Assembly (NCBI GenBank): GCA_902774815.1 | Contig: CACYJV010000007.1 | Coordinates: 1-64,000 of the forward strand | Direction of reading: 5' to 3' | Length of the DNA: 64,000 bases | Source: an uncultured Prevotellaceae bacterium | Lineage (GTDB): Bacteria; Bacteroidota; Bacteroidia; Bacteroidales; Bacteroidaceae | Shown here: positions 53,201 through 61,237 of the stretch, piece after piece | Layout of the letters: every line of letters starts with the position of its first letter | How positions within the stretch are numbered: position 1 is the first letter of the stretch | Translations under genes and position numbers: made by a program | Notes under the pieces: model-generated | What the model was told of the DNA's origin: nothing | The model's input: the letters and a program-made list of their open reading frames with translations, nothing else | Databases searched by the model: none

Positions 53201-54916
53201 ACGTCCTACGAGAATGATGGTGCAACCCGCACGGTCTACACTCTGGGTGAGAATCTCATCAAAAATGGAGTATTTGAGTATCCTGATGCTTTCTATAGCT
53301 GGACAAGTTCTAATGACTTCAAATCAAAAATAACAAGTGATAACTTTACCATTAAGACCGATAACGATGGTCAGAAATATCTCGTTGGCACAAAGAATAC
53401 GGGGGCAGCTGGTGTTGGTTCGCTTGGAACAGCTTGGAAATTGGAGCAAGGAAAGACTTATCAGTTTGCGTATGACGTGAAGAAAGAAGGCAACGGTACT
53501 GATTTTACTTATATAAAGACATCACTTGTCAGTTCCCCCTCTGGCGATGAGTCTAAAACTACAAGTCGGATTTTAGGTTATCCTTCATCTATCAATAGTA
53601 CTTGGACAACTATCACTTACAACTTTACAGCTGGCGAAAATGAGAATTATCTCCAAGTAAGCTTCCGCTGGCTTAACAATCAGTGGGGCTTCCGTAATTT
53701 CCGTTTGACAGAAGTTAGCACCACTACGGAAGGTAACGTGGACTACGTTAAAGATGCAATCCCGACTGCTAACATTGGTGAGAATGCCTTCCAGTACAGC
53801 CAGGAGGCCATCGATGTTGCCAACGACCTCGTTCAGGGCGAGGCTACTGTTGAGGATGTCACCAATGCATACAACGCAGTAACTACCGTCAACGCTCCTG
53901 CCGAAGGTCAGCTCTTCAACGTCGTTCTGACCTACGATGGTTGGACTTACGACAACAAGGCCATGACTTACATCGCTAACGGCCGCACCGACGGTGGCAA
54001 CTACAACATCCAGTATAAGGAAGAGGCCAACCAGAACCTCGCTCAAGCATTCACCTTTACCAAGGTTGAGGGTAACAACTACAAGATGTCGCAGATCGAT
54101 GCCGACGGTGTCGCACGCTACATCTCTACCGGTCAGCCCTACGGAGGCAATGCAAGTCAGATTCGTACAACCACCAATGCCGACGACGCACTTGTCGTAA
54201 CTGTCATCCCGACTGCAACTGAAAGCAAGTGGAACCTGCGTAACACAGCAGCCAACCAGTACATCGGTTCGCAGGATGCAGGAGTCTACACCGTTAACTC
54301 TCATATTGACTTCAAACTTGTTGAGACCTCGAAGCCCTCTATCACCATCAACACCACTGCTGCTGGTTGGGGTACTACTATCCTGCCGTTCGCTGTCAAC
54401 GAGATTCCTGAGGGCGTGAAGATTTACAGTTGCACTGAAGCAAATAATGGACAGCTAACACTTGTTGAAGAGGAGGTCCTTGAAGCCAACAAGCCTTACA
54501 TCATCGAAGGTGCTTGGAAAGAAGAGACGCTGACTGGTGACGCACAGGGAACTGCTCTTAAGAATACCGAAGGACTGCTTACAGGTACTTATGTCAATAT
54601 GACAAAACAAGAACTACATGGCAACTATATCATGCAGAAGCATGGTGACAAGGTTGGTTTCTTCAAAGTTGACGGTACTGGTACTGCCAACCCAAGTTTA
54701 GGCGCTAACCGTGTTTATCTTACTGTTCCCGAAGACACAGAAGTTAAGGCATTCTATCTTGGAGAGAATACCAATGGCATCAATGCCATCGAGTCTCTGG
54801 CAAGCGGCAATGCTGAAATCTTCAACATCAATGGTGTGAAGCAGAACTCTCTGCAGAAGGGTGTTAACATCATCAAGACAGAAGATGGCAAAACCCATAA
54901 GATTATGGTTAAATAA
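50240..54916 (+). CDS. Large secreted modular protein, type IX-sorted (cassette 2)
   Basis: 1,558 residues. The signal peptide and first 340 residues parallel the protein at 45596 (same first 13 residues, same FIKGRSFARNDTRNSSWTT). Next come helical linkers, a galactose-binding-like module (about 460-615), another linker (about 620-725), a third module (about 730-890), a bacterial Ig-like Big_2 domain (about 897-978, with TSDANIATVADGVVTG), a module with NLIKNGVFEYPDAFYSW (about 990-1165), a beta-rich region (about 1220-1370) and a C-terminal sorting tail with IFNINGVKQNSLQKGVNIIK. Likely surface adhesin or polymer-binding protein. Codon bias changes within the gene: the N-terminal and middle parts are AT-rich, the part after about 53730 is richer in G and C. 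That suggests assembly from modules of different origin. Confidence 0.82.
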   Translation: MKHLRLLVALLALLTGVDNLAAQTWSGNEIAQGDFYLFNVGAQKYLNNGDPNESWGSNAYLQTGFGMDVTLTMISDGVYTIDTKVSNGGDSHYLASSTWTDGNATNWTFRAVDDETNVYQIIYDGQYLMANEALNDVEMLGDPGSRVTSTYWKLVSENDFKAAMQAKGYSATDPMDVSVFIKGRSFARNDTRNSSWTTTHNGGNWTWIGSSENKYFGNEAWNNTFDVHQDITDLPDGTYEVRCSGFGTNGTTYIYGNSKQGLLQTDNTTSYGNSKEAKWKAIHEDNAFAGQTTGTFTLSGGNLTVGIKRETNTGGDWCVYDEFRLYYYGLDLSEFAATLAAAVTAAEAVEGTVPNAAYQALAAVVAENNKTYSTAAEYTTATNAIVEATNTAKALQPNYTRYINVRDAVLAINNNIDVSEANSQAEAATTIEDLDAAVQTVRTALTNYLSTASLGEGETIDLTDALIDNAAPGISGTTDYWTNSESPSLQYQLYEYYQKSGATTKQAIASTLPAGNYKLTAVAFTRSSYEAKLNAGENSTNIATVGSDVVNNREQGNTWITNGNGVTNLVFNLAEPTANLEIGLTAATEGDQWMCWRSFRLVYGDVFEHYTLVEGKMNADVAAAQTAAESAYKNNPSPATYQALMNAIANAQASAKAYEDMTTAVTKIDAALEAATSATASAEAYNTIKSAYNEGTIADADIMTKVAAAYDAVIPVIKSQTAAQADFTLAIQNQSFEYGDMTGWTAASSSDTGVREASNATYSATGSDGKYLFNTWWQGVPLTQAVADLPNGEYTLTVSVASDGATIYLLANGEHNEGIETYATTNAEQGQYSKDTFQDATFTFLVKDGNATIGVVGGADGTAGEHKDYVEAGYWWYKADNFRLVKNRELTEEEMAVIPTGITLDKTEVTLTATENTVTLTPTFNPENATTTVTWTTSDANIATVADGVVTGVAPGTATITVASTLNADVKATCTVTVSYPESVVPETSYENDGATRTVYTLGENLIKNGVFEYPDAFYSWTSSNDFKSKITSDNFTIKTDNDGQKYLVGTKNTGAAGVGSLGTAWKLEQGKTYQFAYDVKKEGNGTDFTYIKTSLVSSPSGDESKTTSRILGYPSSINSTWTTITYNFTAGENENYLQVSFRWLNNQWGFRNFRLTEVSTTTEGNVDYVKDAIPTANIGENAFQYSQEAIDVANDLVQGEATVEDVTNAYNAVTTVNAPAEGQLFNVVLTYDGWTYDNKAMTYIANGRTDGGNYNIQYKEEANQNLAQAFTFTKVEGNNYKMSQIDADGVARYISTGQPYGGNASQIRTTTNADDALVVTVIPTATESKWNLRNTAANQYIGSQDAGVYTVNSHIDFKLVETSKPSITINTTAAGWGTTILPFAVNEIPEGVKIYSCTEANNGQLTLVEEEVLEANKPYIIEGAWKEETLTGDAQGTALKNTEGLLTGTYVNMTKQELHGNYIMQKHGDKVGFFKVDGTGTANPSLGANRVYLTVPEDTEVKAFYLGENTNGINAIESLASGNAEIFNINGVKQNSLQKGVNIIKTEDGKTHKIMVK

Positions 54917-54951
54917 AGATGATTGATAACGATTAAAAACAACAGAACAAC

Positions 54952-55134
54952 ATGAAATTAGAATATATCAATCCCGCCATTATTGTCAAAGAAGTTAAAC
55001 TCACAGAGATGATTGCATTGTCGTATGGAGGCAGTGCTGATGATAGTGAAGGACTTGCAAAAGAGTTTAACGACTTCGGTGAGGACGATGACAATCGTCA
55101 GGTTCTCACCATCAACGATGTCTGGGAAGACTAA
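54952..55134 (+). CDS. Short acidic protein following the second modular protein
   Basis: 60 residues: start MKLEYINPAIIVKEVKLTE, middle ALSYGGSADDSEG, acidic half FGEDDDNRQ, end INDVWED. It is the counterpart of the protein at 49754, sharing the opening, the Gly/Ser-Asp centre and the VWE-acidic end but little else, as expected for a fast-evolving small protein. It starts 35 bp after the large gene. Two independent large/small pairs make it unlikely that the small frames are spurious. Confidence 0.8.
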   Translation: MKLEYINPAIIVKEVKLTEMIALSYGGSADDSEGLAKEFNDFGEDDDNRQVLTINDVWED

Positions 55135-55210
55135 ATACAAAGTAACAAGGTAAAATAGTTACAAAGTAACGCGAGTGATAAGGTAGTAATACCGAAATCA
55201 ATATGAATGG

Positions 55211-55252
55211 CAGCAGCTACAGTCAGAATGATTGTAGCTGCTGTTGTTATTG
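55211..55252 (+). terminator. Terminator of cassette 2
   Basis: CAGCAGCTACA (55211-55221) pairs with TGTAGCTGCTG (55233-55243), followed by TTGTTATTGT. The segment 55135-55210 contains GTAACAAGG/GTTACAAAGTAAC short repeats. Confidence 0.82.
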
Positions 55253-55320
55253 TCGCTCGGTACGCAGGAACGCTCATTCCCGCGCTCGGCTTTACCGCTT
55301 TCGTAGCGCAGCGGAGAAAG

Positions 55321-55356
55321 AACCACGGATGACACGGATAAAACGGATGACACGGA
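55321..55356 (+). repeat. CACGGAT-type short repeat
   Basis: AACCACGGATGACACGGATA followed by AAACGGATGACACGGAC: a tandem of the motif also found singly at 50044-50058 and inverted at 36515-36529. Confidence 0.7.
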
Positions 55357-55378
55357 CTTATTGTAAGCATTCGACAAA

Positions 55379-55665
55379 GCAATGCTTTATACCTTAGAAC
55401 TCAATGCTGCAGTCCAACAAAAGCATTGCTTTGTACCTATAGAAAGCATCGCTCTGTGACCATAATAGCATTGAGTTAGTAGGGCGAAAGCAATGACTTA
55501 CAAGCAGAAAAGCAATGAGTTACAGACAGAGGAGTAATGAGTTATAGCCTGAAGTGAAATGTGCTACGGACTTAAGACCATTGGGCTATAGGAATACAAG
55601 CGATGAGCTATGGACATAATAGCAATTGATTAGCAGGAGAAGGGCATTGCTGGCCAGCGAGAAGA
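55379..55665. repeat. 22-bp-period repeat array, 13 units
   Basis: Unit starts: 55379, 55401, 55423, 55446, 55468, 55490, 55512, 55534, 55556, 55578, 55600, 55622, 55644. All steps are 22 bp except one of 23. First halves follow GCAATGAGTTAYAG with variants; second halves vary and often end in AAA. AAAGCAATGCTTT (55376-55388) and AAAGCATTGCTTT (55420-55432) are palindromic. No coding potential. Confidence 0.88.
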
Positions 55666-55713
55666 GGGCTTTGGGGTTCTCGCGATTCCTTTTGCCCCTG
55701 ATGATTAAGAATA

Positions 55714-56008
55714 GGCAATAATATAGCAGTTGACCCACCGACCTCGAAGAGGTCGAATAATCAGAAACCCCAGGTCTACCGACCTGGGGATAGGAAATGT
55801 CGTGTGAGAATGTCGACTTCGAAGATGTCGCACGAAATTATTTCTTCATGACGTGACTGCTCTATATGATATGCTTTGTTTCATTAGGTGCGACATCTTC
55901 GAAGTCGTTTTTTTATGTTTCGGGTTGCCCCTGTCCCCAGGTCGGTAGACCTGGGGTTTCTGAAATTCGACCTCTCCGAGGTCGGTGGGTATTCATCTAT
56001 ATCATTCC
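55714..56008. repeat. Nested palindromic repeat element (copy 2)
   Basis: Left end GGCAATAATATAGCAGTTGA, right end complementary (to 56008). The central arms CGACTTCGAAGATGTCGCAC (55814-55833) and their complement (55888-55907) are identical to copy 1 at 40579-40637. The loop is longer, about 54 bp against 19. CCCCAGGTC/GACCTGGGG hairpins flank it on both sides. It lies in the same intergenic gap as the 22-bp array. Beyond it, 56009-56093 holds no gene. Confidence 0.85.
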
Positions 56009-56093
56009 TTTAGAATTTGCAAAGGGGATTCAATTGCAATGCGACGATGTCGCGCGAAAAGCTGCTGCGCAACGTGCATCTGCTTAATACGAA

Positions 56094-56118
56094 GAAAGGG
56101 GAGCAATGCTCCCCTTTC
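56094..56118. terminator. Hairpin terminator of the PUL operon
   Basis: GAAAGGGGAGC (56094-56104), AAT, GCTCCCCTTTC (56108-56118): perfect 11-bp arms with a 3-nt loop, 12 bp after the last PUL gene. No clear U-tract follows on the minus strand. Confidence 0.65.
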
Positions 56119-56129
56119 CTACCCTATTG

Positions 56130-57155
56130 TTAGTTGACGAAAACGCCAAGTTCAGCGAGGCTGGACACTGCTGACTCGCCACTCTCGATGGTTAGTCGGA
56201 GGTAGCGGGCAGGCACAGGACCATAGAAGCTGATGTACTGATAGCCATCGGCCTTCGGCATATCAGCCTCAAGAGCCGTACCGGCCTCAGTCCATGTGGA
56301 ACCGTCGTTGCTGAGGTCGATGTGGACAGACGAGAAGTAGTACTCCTCAATCCACCAACCACCCCAGTAGCTCTTCCAATAGCGAGCAAGACGGAAGCCG
56401 CTGACGTTCTGCTGCTTCTGCATGTCGACGATGACGCAGGTGTTCTTGCCTTCGTTGCCATCGGTACGCAACTGCGGGCCATTCTCCAACGAACCGTCGA
56501 AGAGTTCACCGGCATTGATCTCAGCACCTGTCGAGTACTTGGCAGTCCATCCGGCATAGTCGGTGAGGACAGAACCCAGCACGTCGTCGGCCGAACCAAT
56601 TTCCTTGATGAGCTTATCTTCGGTAGAGACGAGGACGTAACCTATGCCACGCTCCTCGCTACCCTTGCCGTCGCCCTGCACCTGTGAGATGCGGATGGGG
56701 AGCAGATAGGCCTTCTCGTTGAGGTTGGGGAAGGCAGACTCGAGCACTTTGACAACGATGGTGTCGCGTGCAGCAATGCTGTCCTTGGGAATGGTGACCG
56801 TCAGGCGCGATGCATCAATGGCCGATTCGGGCATGGCAACGTAGTTGGTGCCATTAGCCTCGTTGTAGGCGTTGATGAGCGAGTTGTCGATGGTCACTGT
56901 GACGCGTGTCTCCTGCGTGGCAGGGCGAAGGATGCGCACGGGGAACTTGGCATCGACGGCGCCAAAGTGGCCCACGGGCGTGTGGACGATGGTGCCTGTG
57001 ATGGTATTCTCGGCATTAGCCTTGAAATAGACGAGGTTGTCGGGATTGCCCACTACGTCGTACTTCTCGTCGTCGCTACAAGCAACGAAGAGCGAAGCAG
57101 CCAGCAGAAGGGAGCAAGAGAGAAGCCCCGTCTTGGTAAATATGCTTGTTTTCAT
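56130..57155 (-). CDS. DUF1735 lipoprotein with discoidin-like domain
   Basis: 341 residues. The signal peptide ends LFVAC, a lipobox with Cys26. A DUF1735 domain (about 35-170, VTVTIDNSLINAYNEANGTN) is followed by an F5/8 type C (discoidin) domain (about 190-340, VSGFRLARYWKSYWGGWW and ARYLRLTIESG). Such lipoproteins on the cell surface bind the PUL's glycan and hand it to SusC/D. It is the last gene of the operon. The pairing with SusC/D, GH18 and another DUF1735 lipoprotein matches N-glycan utilisation loci. Confidence 0.88.
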   Translation of the reverse strand: MKTSIFTKTGLLSCSLLLAASLFVACSDDEKYDVVGNPDNLVYFKANAENTITGTIVHTPVGHFGAVDAKFPVRILRPATQETRVTVTIDNSLINAYNEANGTNYVAMPESAIDASRLTVTIPKDSIAARDTIVVKVLESAFPNLNEKAYLLPIRISQVQGDGKGSEERGIGYVLVSTEDKLIKEIGSADDVLGSVLTDYAGWTAKYSTGAEINAGELFDGSLENGPQLRTDGNEGKNTCVIVDMQKQQNVSGFRLARYWKSYWGGWWIEEYYFSSVHIDLSNDGSTWTEAGTALEADMPKADGYQYISFYGPVPARYLRLTIESGESAVSSLAELGVFVN

Positions 57156-57227
57156 TGTTGTTTGGTTTTGTTTTAATTGTTGATGTTAAGAGTTGCCGCG
57201 ATGCGGCAACATACTAAACAAAGGAAA

Positions 57228-58442
57228 CTACTGGGCGCACTTGTTGACGTCGTCCTTCACCCACTGGATGTTGTTGCAAGCATCGGGCGTAGGCAGCATG
57301 TCGCCTTCGTAGATGGCGCGGCTGGTCTTCGACCAGTCCATGTCGAAGCCATGACCTGTTGCATCCTTGAAGATATAGCCCTGGCCCTCGTTGAACTTCC
57401 AGTAAGCCTGCAGACCATTTGAGTTGGCTGCAACGCCGCAAAGACCACCAAGGATCTCGCTGGCCGAAAGGGCGCGATCCCATACACGGAACTCGCAGAA
57501 GCGATGGCCGAAGAACTGGCGCGAGTTGTAGCCACCCCACGACATACCCATCTCGAAGCGCTGGAAATTGACACCTCCTGGATCCTTACCAGCCAGCGAA
57601 TTGTCGAGCACACCATTGACATAGAACAGCAGGTTGGTGCCATCCCAGACGATGGAGAGCGTATACCACTGGTTGTTGGCGAACTCGGTGTTCGACATCA
57701 TCGTTCCACAGGGCGTCATGACCTGAAGCTTGTTGGAGGTGTTGGCCTCATTGAAGCGCAGAAGCAATGCCTTCGACTCGTCGGCCTGCTCAAGGGCGCA
57801 GAAGCGCTGAGGACCGCTGTTGGCGAGACCTGTGGGATAGATCTTCATCTCATAGGTAAAGGTAGTGAGAGGGATAGCCTTTTCGAAGATAAAGTTCGAC
57901 GATGCATTGTAGTTGGCGTTGATAGCTGCGAAGTTGATGACACGCGAGACGCGCAGATAGATAGTGCGCGAACCCTCGATGACATCTGTCATGCCACCAC
58001 TGACACTCTTGATGGTCACGGGAATCATGTAAGTGGCACCTTCCTCGAAGGCTTCGGTGCTGACAACCTTCACCGTGGCAGCCGAAGAGATGGCGTTGCC
58101 CTCGGTAATGGTGATCTGAGGATTCTCCAGTTCGACAGCTCCCTCAGGAATGGGGAAGTAAGCCGTCTTGTTGATAGCATTGTATTCGGCCACCTTCGAG
58201 GGGTCGACAGCCATCGTGAGGTTGACGTTGGAAGCCACCTTCTCGGTAGACTGCACTGTGACGGCATAGCTTGCGGGCGTGTCCTCGACCACAAACTTCA
58301 CCACGGGGCTCTCCTCTGTGCCCGACACATAGAGTGCCGAGTGGTCGTAGTCGAAGCCACCGTCGCCACGGCAAGCAGAGAGCAGGAGCGATGCTGCAGC
58401 GAGGGCTCCTACCGTTGCCATTGATAATATTCTTGTTTTCAT
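57228..58442 (-). CDS. DUF1735/LamG surface glycan-binding lipoprotein
   Basis: 404 residues from ATG 58442 (the frame is open 19 codons further, but the signal peptide starts here). The lipobox is LLLSAC (Cys24). An N-terminal DUF1735 domain (about 45-165, with SKVAEYNAINKTAYFP) is followed by a LamG/concanavalin-like domain (about 180-385, MKIYPTGLAN, YTLSIVWDGTNLLFYVNGVL, HRFCEFRVWDRALSASEI). It probably binds the target glycan at the surface. It sits between the GH18 enzyme and the other DUF1735 lipoprotein with 63-72 bp gaps. Confidence 0.88.
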   Translation of the reverse strand: MKTRILSMATVGALAAASLLLSACRGDGGFDYDHSALYVSGTEESPVVKFVVEDTPASYAVTVQSTEKVASNVNLTMAVDPSKVAEYNAINKTAYFPIPEGAVELENPQITITEGNAISSAATVKVVSTEAFEEGATYMIPVTIKSVSGGMTDVIEGSRTIYLRVSRVINFAAINANYNASSNFIFEKAIPLTTFTYEMKIYPTGLANSGPQRFCALEQADESKALLLRFNEANTSNKLQVMTPCGTMMSNTEFANNQWYTLSIVWDGTNLLFYVNGVLDNSLAGKDPGGVNFQRFEMGMSWGGYNSRQFFGHRFCEFRVWDRALSASEILGGLCGVAANSNGLQAYWKFNEGQGYIFKDATGHGFDMDWSKTSRAIYEGDMLPTPDACNNIQWVKDDVNKCAQ

Positions 58443-58505
58443 TGTTATTGCTTTTTTGTTTGTTTGAGGGTTGCTATAGAATAACAACATACTTGACAAT
58501 TGAGA

Positions 58506-59513
58506 TTACTTGTGGATGGCGGGATTCATGATCTGGATGGCCTTGCGGAACTCGCCGTAGGGGATGCCAGAAGGATCCTTGTAGTTGAAGTCGACGTAGT
58601 AAGCGCCGCAACCGCCCTTGTGACCTGTGGCAGGCTCCCAGCGGGCATAGTCGCAAACCTGTGCACCACGCGGACCAGCCTCACCGGCCTCGCCACCGAA
58701 GCTGTCGCAATAGATGGTCTTCTCCTGTGGACGTCCACCTGTGCCAGTATTGAAGCCGATCTGCCAGGTATAGGCCTGACGAACGAAGTAGTCGCAGTAG
58801 TCGTCGCAGCCATCAGGAGCTCCACCGAACCAGTCGATGATGAAAAGCTTCTCAGGCCATGGGCCATTGGGGCCAAAGTACTTGTTGCACTCTTCGGCAA
58901 CAATCTGCATATCGGCACTGTTCCAACCCTCGTAGTCGAAGTCGACACCATCAAGGCGGCACTTCACCACCGTGTCAACAGCCCAGCGGGCATAGGACTC
59001 GAGTTCCTCGCGATTGCCAGAATGCTCGGTGACGACGACGTGGTTGCCCTGTGCGTCATAGACATAGTCGAATTGACGGGTGGCTTCGTTCCACACGCGA
59101 TCGTAGAAGGTGTGTCCGTGGTGGCTGGCATCGCCATGGAAGACGAAGCGTGTGCCAAGCACGTCCTGTGCATAGACCATGTCCTCATAGGCCACGGGAT
59201 GAGTCTCGGGAGTAGGGATGCCCATCCAGAGGTTGACGATGTCGAGGCTGTCGGGCAGACCCTTGATACGCTCACCCCACGATGCGGGATCCTTGTAGCC
59301 TTCCTGTCCCTCGAGGGGAGCCCAGGCTGCATAGTAGACATAGGAGACCTCGTGCGGGGTCTTCTTCCACGCACGGAGATTCTCAAAATACTGTGCGTCG
59401 TATTTATACAGATGCTGTATAGTTTCGTTCTCCACCTCTGTGTCGCAACTGGTGAGTGCTGCACTGATGGCGCAGCAGGCGAGACAGGTGGCGAATATAT
59501 TCTTTAGTTTCAT
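58506..59513 (-). CDS. GH18 endo-beta-N-acetylglucosaminidase-like lipoprotein
   Basis: 335 residues. A lipobox AALTSC (Cys23) anchors it to the membrane. The GH18 catalytic motif is LDGVDFDYEG (DxxDxDxE), with the catalytic Glu near residue 201, and the TIM-barrel start reads VSYVYYAAW. Family members of this length in SusC/D loci are endo-beta-N-acetylglucosaminidases that cut the chitobiose core of N-glycans. The local gene set (SusC, SusD, GH18, two DUF1735 lipoproteins) supports high-mannose or similar N-glycan as substrate. Chitinase activity cannot be excluded. The barrel is followed by FIIDWFGGAPDGCD and a C-terminal tail. Confidence 0.88.
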   Translation of the reverse strand: MKLKNIFATCLACCAISAALTSCDTEVENETIQHLYKYDAQYFENLRAWKKTPHEVSYVYYAAWAPLEGQEGYKDPASWGERIKGLPDSLDIVNLWMGIPTPETHPVAYEDMVYAQDVLGTRFVFHGDASHHGHTFYDRVWNEATRQFDYVYDAQGNHVVVTEHSGNREELESYARWAVDTVVKCRLDGVDFDYEGWNSADMQIVAEECNKYFGPNGPWPEKLFIIDWFGGAPDGCDDYCDYFVRQAYTWQIGFNTGTGGRPQEKTIYCDSFGGEAGEAGPRGAQVCDYARWEPATGHKGGCGAYYVDFNYKDPSGIPYGEFRKAIQIMNPAIHK

Positions 59514-59587
59514 ATTGTTACTTTGTTATGTTTTGTTATGGGGTTGCTGTCAGCAACATACGGTACTGAAACGGAACCTGTAGCTGG

Positions 59588-61216
59588 TTAGAAGTTAGGG
59601 TTCTTGTCCCACCAGAGGCGAGTGCCGCAGTTATCGGGACCACCCAGCAGCTGGGCAGCAGCACTGACGGCAGCACGATTGGTGTTGTACTCGGTGCCAG
59701 GATAAGGCAAACGACGAATCTGCAACTCGCTTGACACGGCACCGTCGCTATAGTTGAGCTTCACAGGGAACATTTTGGGATAGCCCGTGCGGCGGAATTC
59801 CGACCAAGCCTCGCAAGAGTTGCCCCAGCTGGCAATCCACTTCTGAACAATAATGCGCTCGAGGTTCTCCTCGAAAGCGTTGTCATTGGTATTCCATGCC
59901 ACAGTGATGGTGCTGGGAGCAGGTGCGCTATCGCCACCGGCATTGTCGTTGAAAGCTGCAGGACGGCGACTGCGGTTGCTCACATAGTTATCGACACCAC
60001 TTGTGATGCCATTCTCCTGCATTGACATGCGGATACCAGCCTCATAGAAGCTCTGAGCCGTTCCGCCCATGTTCCATCCACGCAAAGCAGCCTCGGCACG
60101 AAGGAAGAAGGATTCGGCAGCAGCCATATAAAGCACAGGTGAGTTCTCGCTCAGGTTGACATTAGATATCTTTTCGCCAATGTAAGCACTCTGATTGGCA
60201 CCATCGGCAAACACGCCCTGACGCACACCGTGGTACTTGCCATCGCCGGCAGCCACGAAGTAAACGCTGATGCGAGGATCGTTGTAACCATTGAGGTAGG
60301 AGTCCATAGGAGCACTCATACGGTTCTCGTTCCACTCGTAGGCCTGCTGCCAGATGGGGTTCACGGCTGCAGCATTGGGCAGACCGTTGTACTGTGCACG
60401 GCCGTCAGCAGCGTCGATGAATCCCACCGGCGAGTTGGCCGACTTCTCAGCCTCTGCCTTGGCCAGAGCCTCGTCGGCATAGACCACGCGGAGCGCCAGG
60501 CGCAGACGCAGGGTGTTGGCCAGCTTCGTCCATTTGTTGACATCGCCACCATAGATGGGGTCGTAGTCGCCCAGGATGTTGTTGCCTGCAAGGGCATAGG
60601 GAGTGAGCACCTCGATGGCATTGTCGAGCTCCTCGAAGAACTTGGCATAGACCTTGTCGAGGGCATCGTAAGCCTGGCCAATGGCACCGAGCTTGTAGTT
60701 GACATAAGGAATAGGACCATAATGATCGGCCACGCGGTGCATGGCAAATACCTTCACGACATCGGCCAGTGCAGCAACCTGCGGCTGGTTCTGCTCCAGA
60801 GCCTTATTGTGCATTTGTGCCCATGCAGGCATGATCTGTACCATACCCATCTTGAACATGGCATTGCCCCATTCGTCGCCTTTCGAGAAGTTGTAGGTAC
60901 CATTGTAGCGGCCACGAGCCCAACCGGCCGTGTGACCGATGTAGCCAGAATAGCTGTCGGCACTGATACCGATCTGATGCTGGTAGGCACCCGTCGATGC
61001 GAACTCATCGTCCTGATCGCCACCGATCTTCATCACCGTGGTACGGTTGATCATCTGCGTGAAGAATGAGCCTACGGCCTTACCATCCTTCTCCATATCG
61101 GCATCGGTAGCAGCGTGCTTGTTGGTGTTCAGGCTCTCGAAGTCGTCGGTGCAAGCCGTTGTGAGGCTGAGAGCGAGGAAACCAAATAGTGTATATCTTA
61201 AAATATTCTTTTTCAT
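59588..61216 (-). CDS. SusD-family glycan-binding lipoprotein
   Basis: 542 residues from ATG 61216, chosen over 61234 because AAAGGAGA lies at the right distance. The lipobox is LSLTTAC. SusD/RagB tetratricopeptide-like helices occupy the middle (SPVLYMAAAESFFLRAEAAL is the usual conserved helix), and the C-terminus RRLPYPGTEYNTNRA is typical. It caps the SusC barrel on the outside and captures glycan. It starts 21 bp after SusC on the same strand. Of the two SusD Pfam groups it looks closer to SusD-like 2. Confidence 0.95.
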   Translation of the reverse strand: MKKNILRYTLFGFLALSLTTACTDDFESLNTNKHAATDADMEKDGKAVGSFFTQMINRTTVMKIGGDQDDEFASTGAYQHQIGISADSYSGYIGHTAGWARGRYNGTYNFSKGDEWGNAMFKMGMVQIMPAWAQMHNKALEQNQPQVAALADVVKVFAMHRVADHYGPIPYVNYKLGAIGQAYDALDKVYAKFFEELDNAIEVLTPYALAGNNILGDYDPIYGGDVNKWTKLANTLRLRLALRVVYADEALAKAEAEKSANSPVGFIDAADGRAQYNGLPNAAAVNPIWQQAYEWNENRMSAPMDSYLNGYNDPRISVYFVAAGDGKYHGVRQGVFADGANQSAYIGEKISNVNLSENSPVLYMAAAESFFLRAEAALRGWNMGGTAQSFYEAGIRMSMQENGITSGVDNYVSNRSRRPAAFNDNAGGDSAPAPSTITVAWNTNDNAFEENLERIIVQKWIASWGNSCEAWSEFRRTGYPKMFPVKLNYSDGAVSSELQIRRLPYPGTEYNTNRAAVSAAAQLLGGPDNCGTRLWWDKNPNF

Positions 61217-61237
61217 CTTGATATCTCCTTTCATAGG

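Noticed and set aside
55379-55665. CRISPR array
   Set aside because: The period is 22 bp with a degenerate rather than identical repeat, there are no ~30-bp unique spacers and no cas genes.
55866-56087. Small open frames inside both palindromic repeat copies sharing a 'PQVxRPGVxxIRPLRGR' peptide
   Set aside because: The peptide is simply the translation of the repeat arms (CCCCAGGTC..GACCTGG..GACCTC). The same sequence on the other strand gives similar peptides; no start signals.
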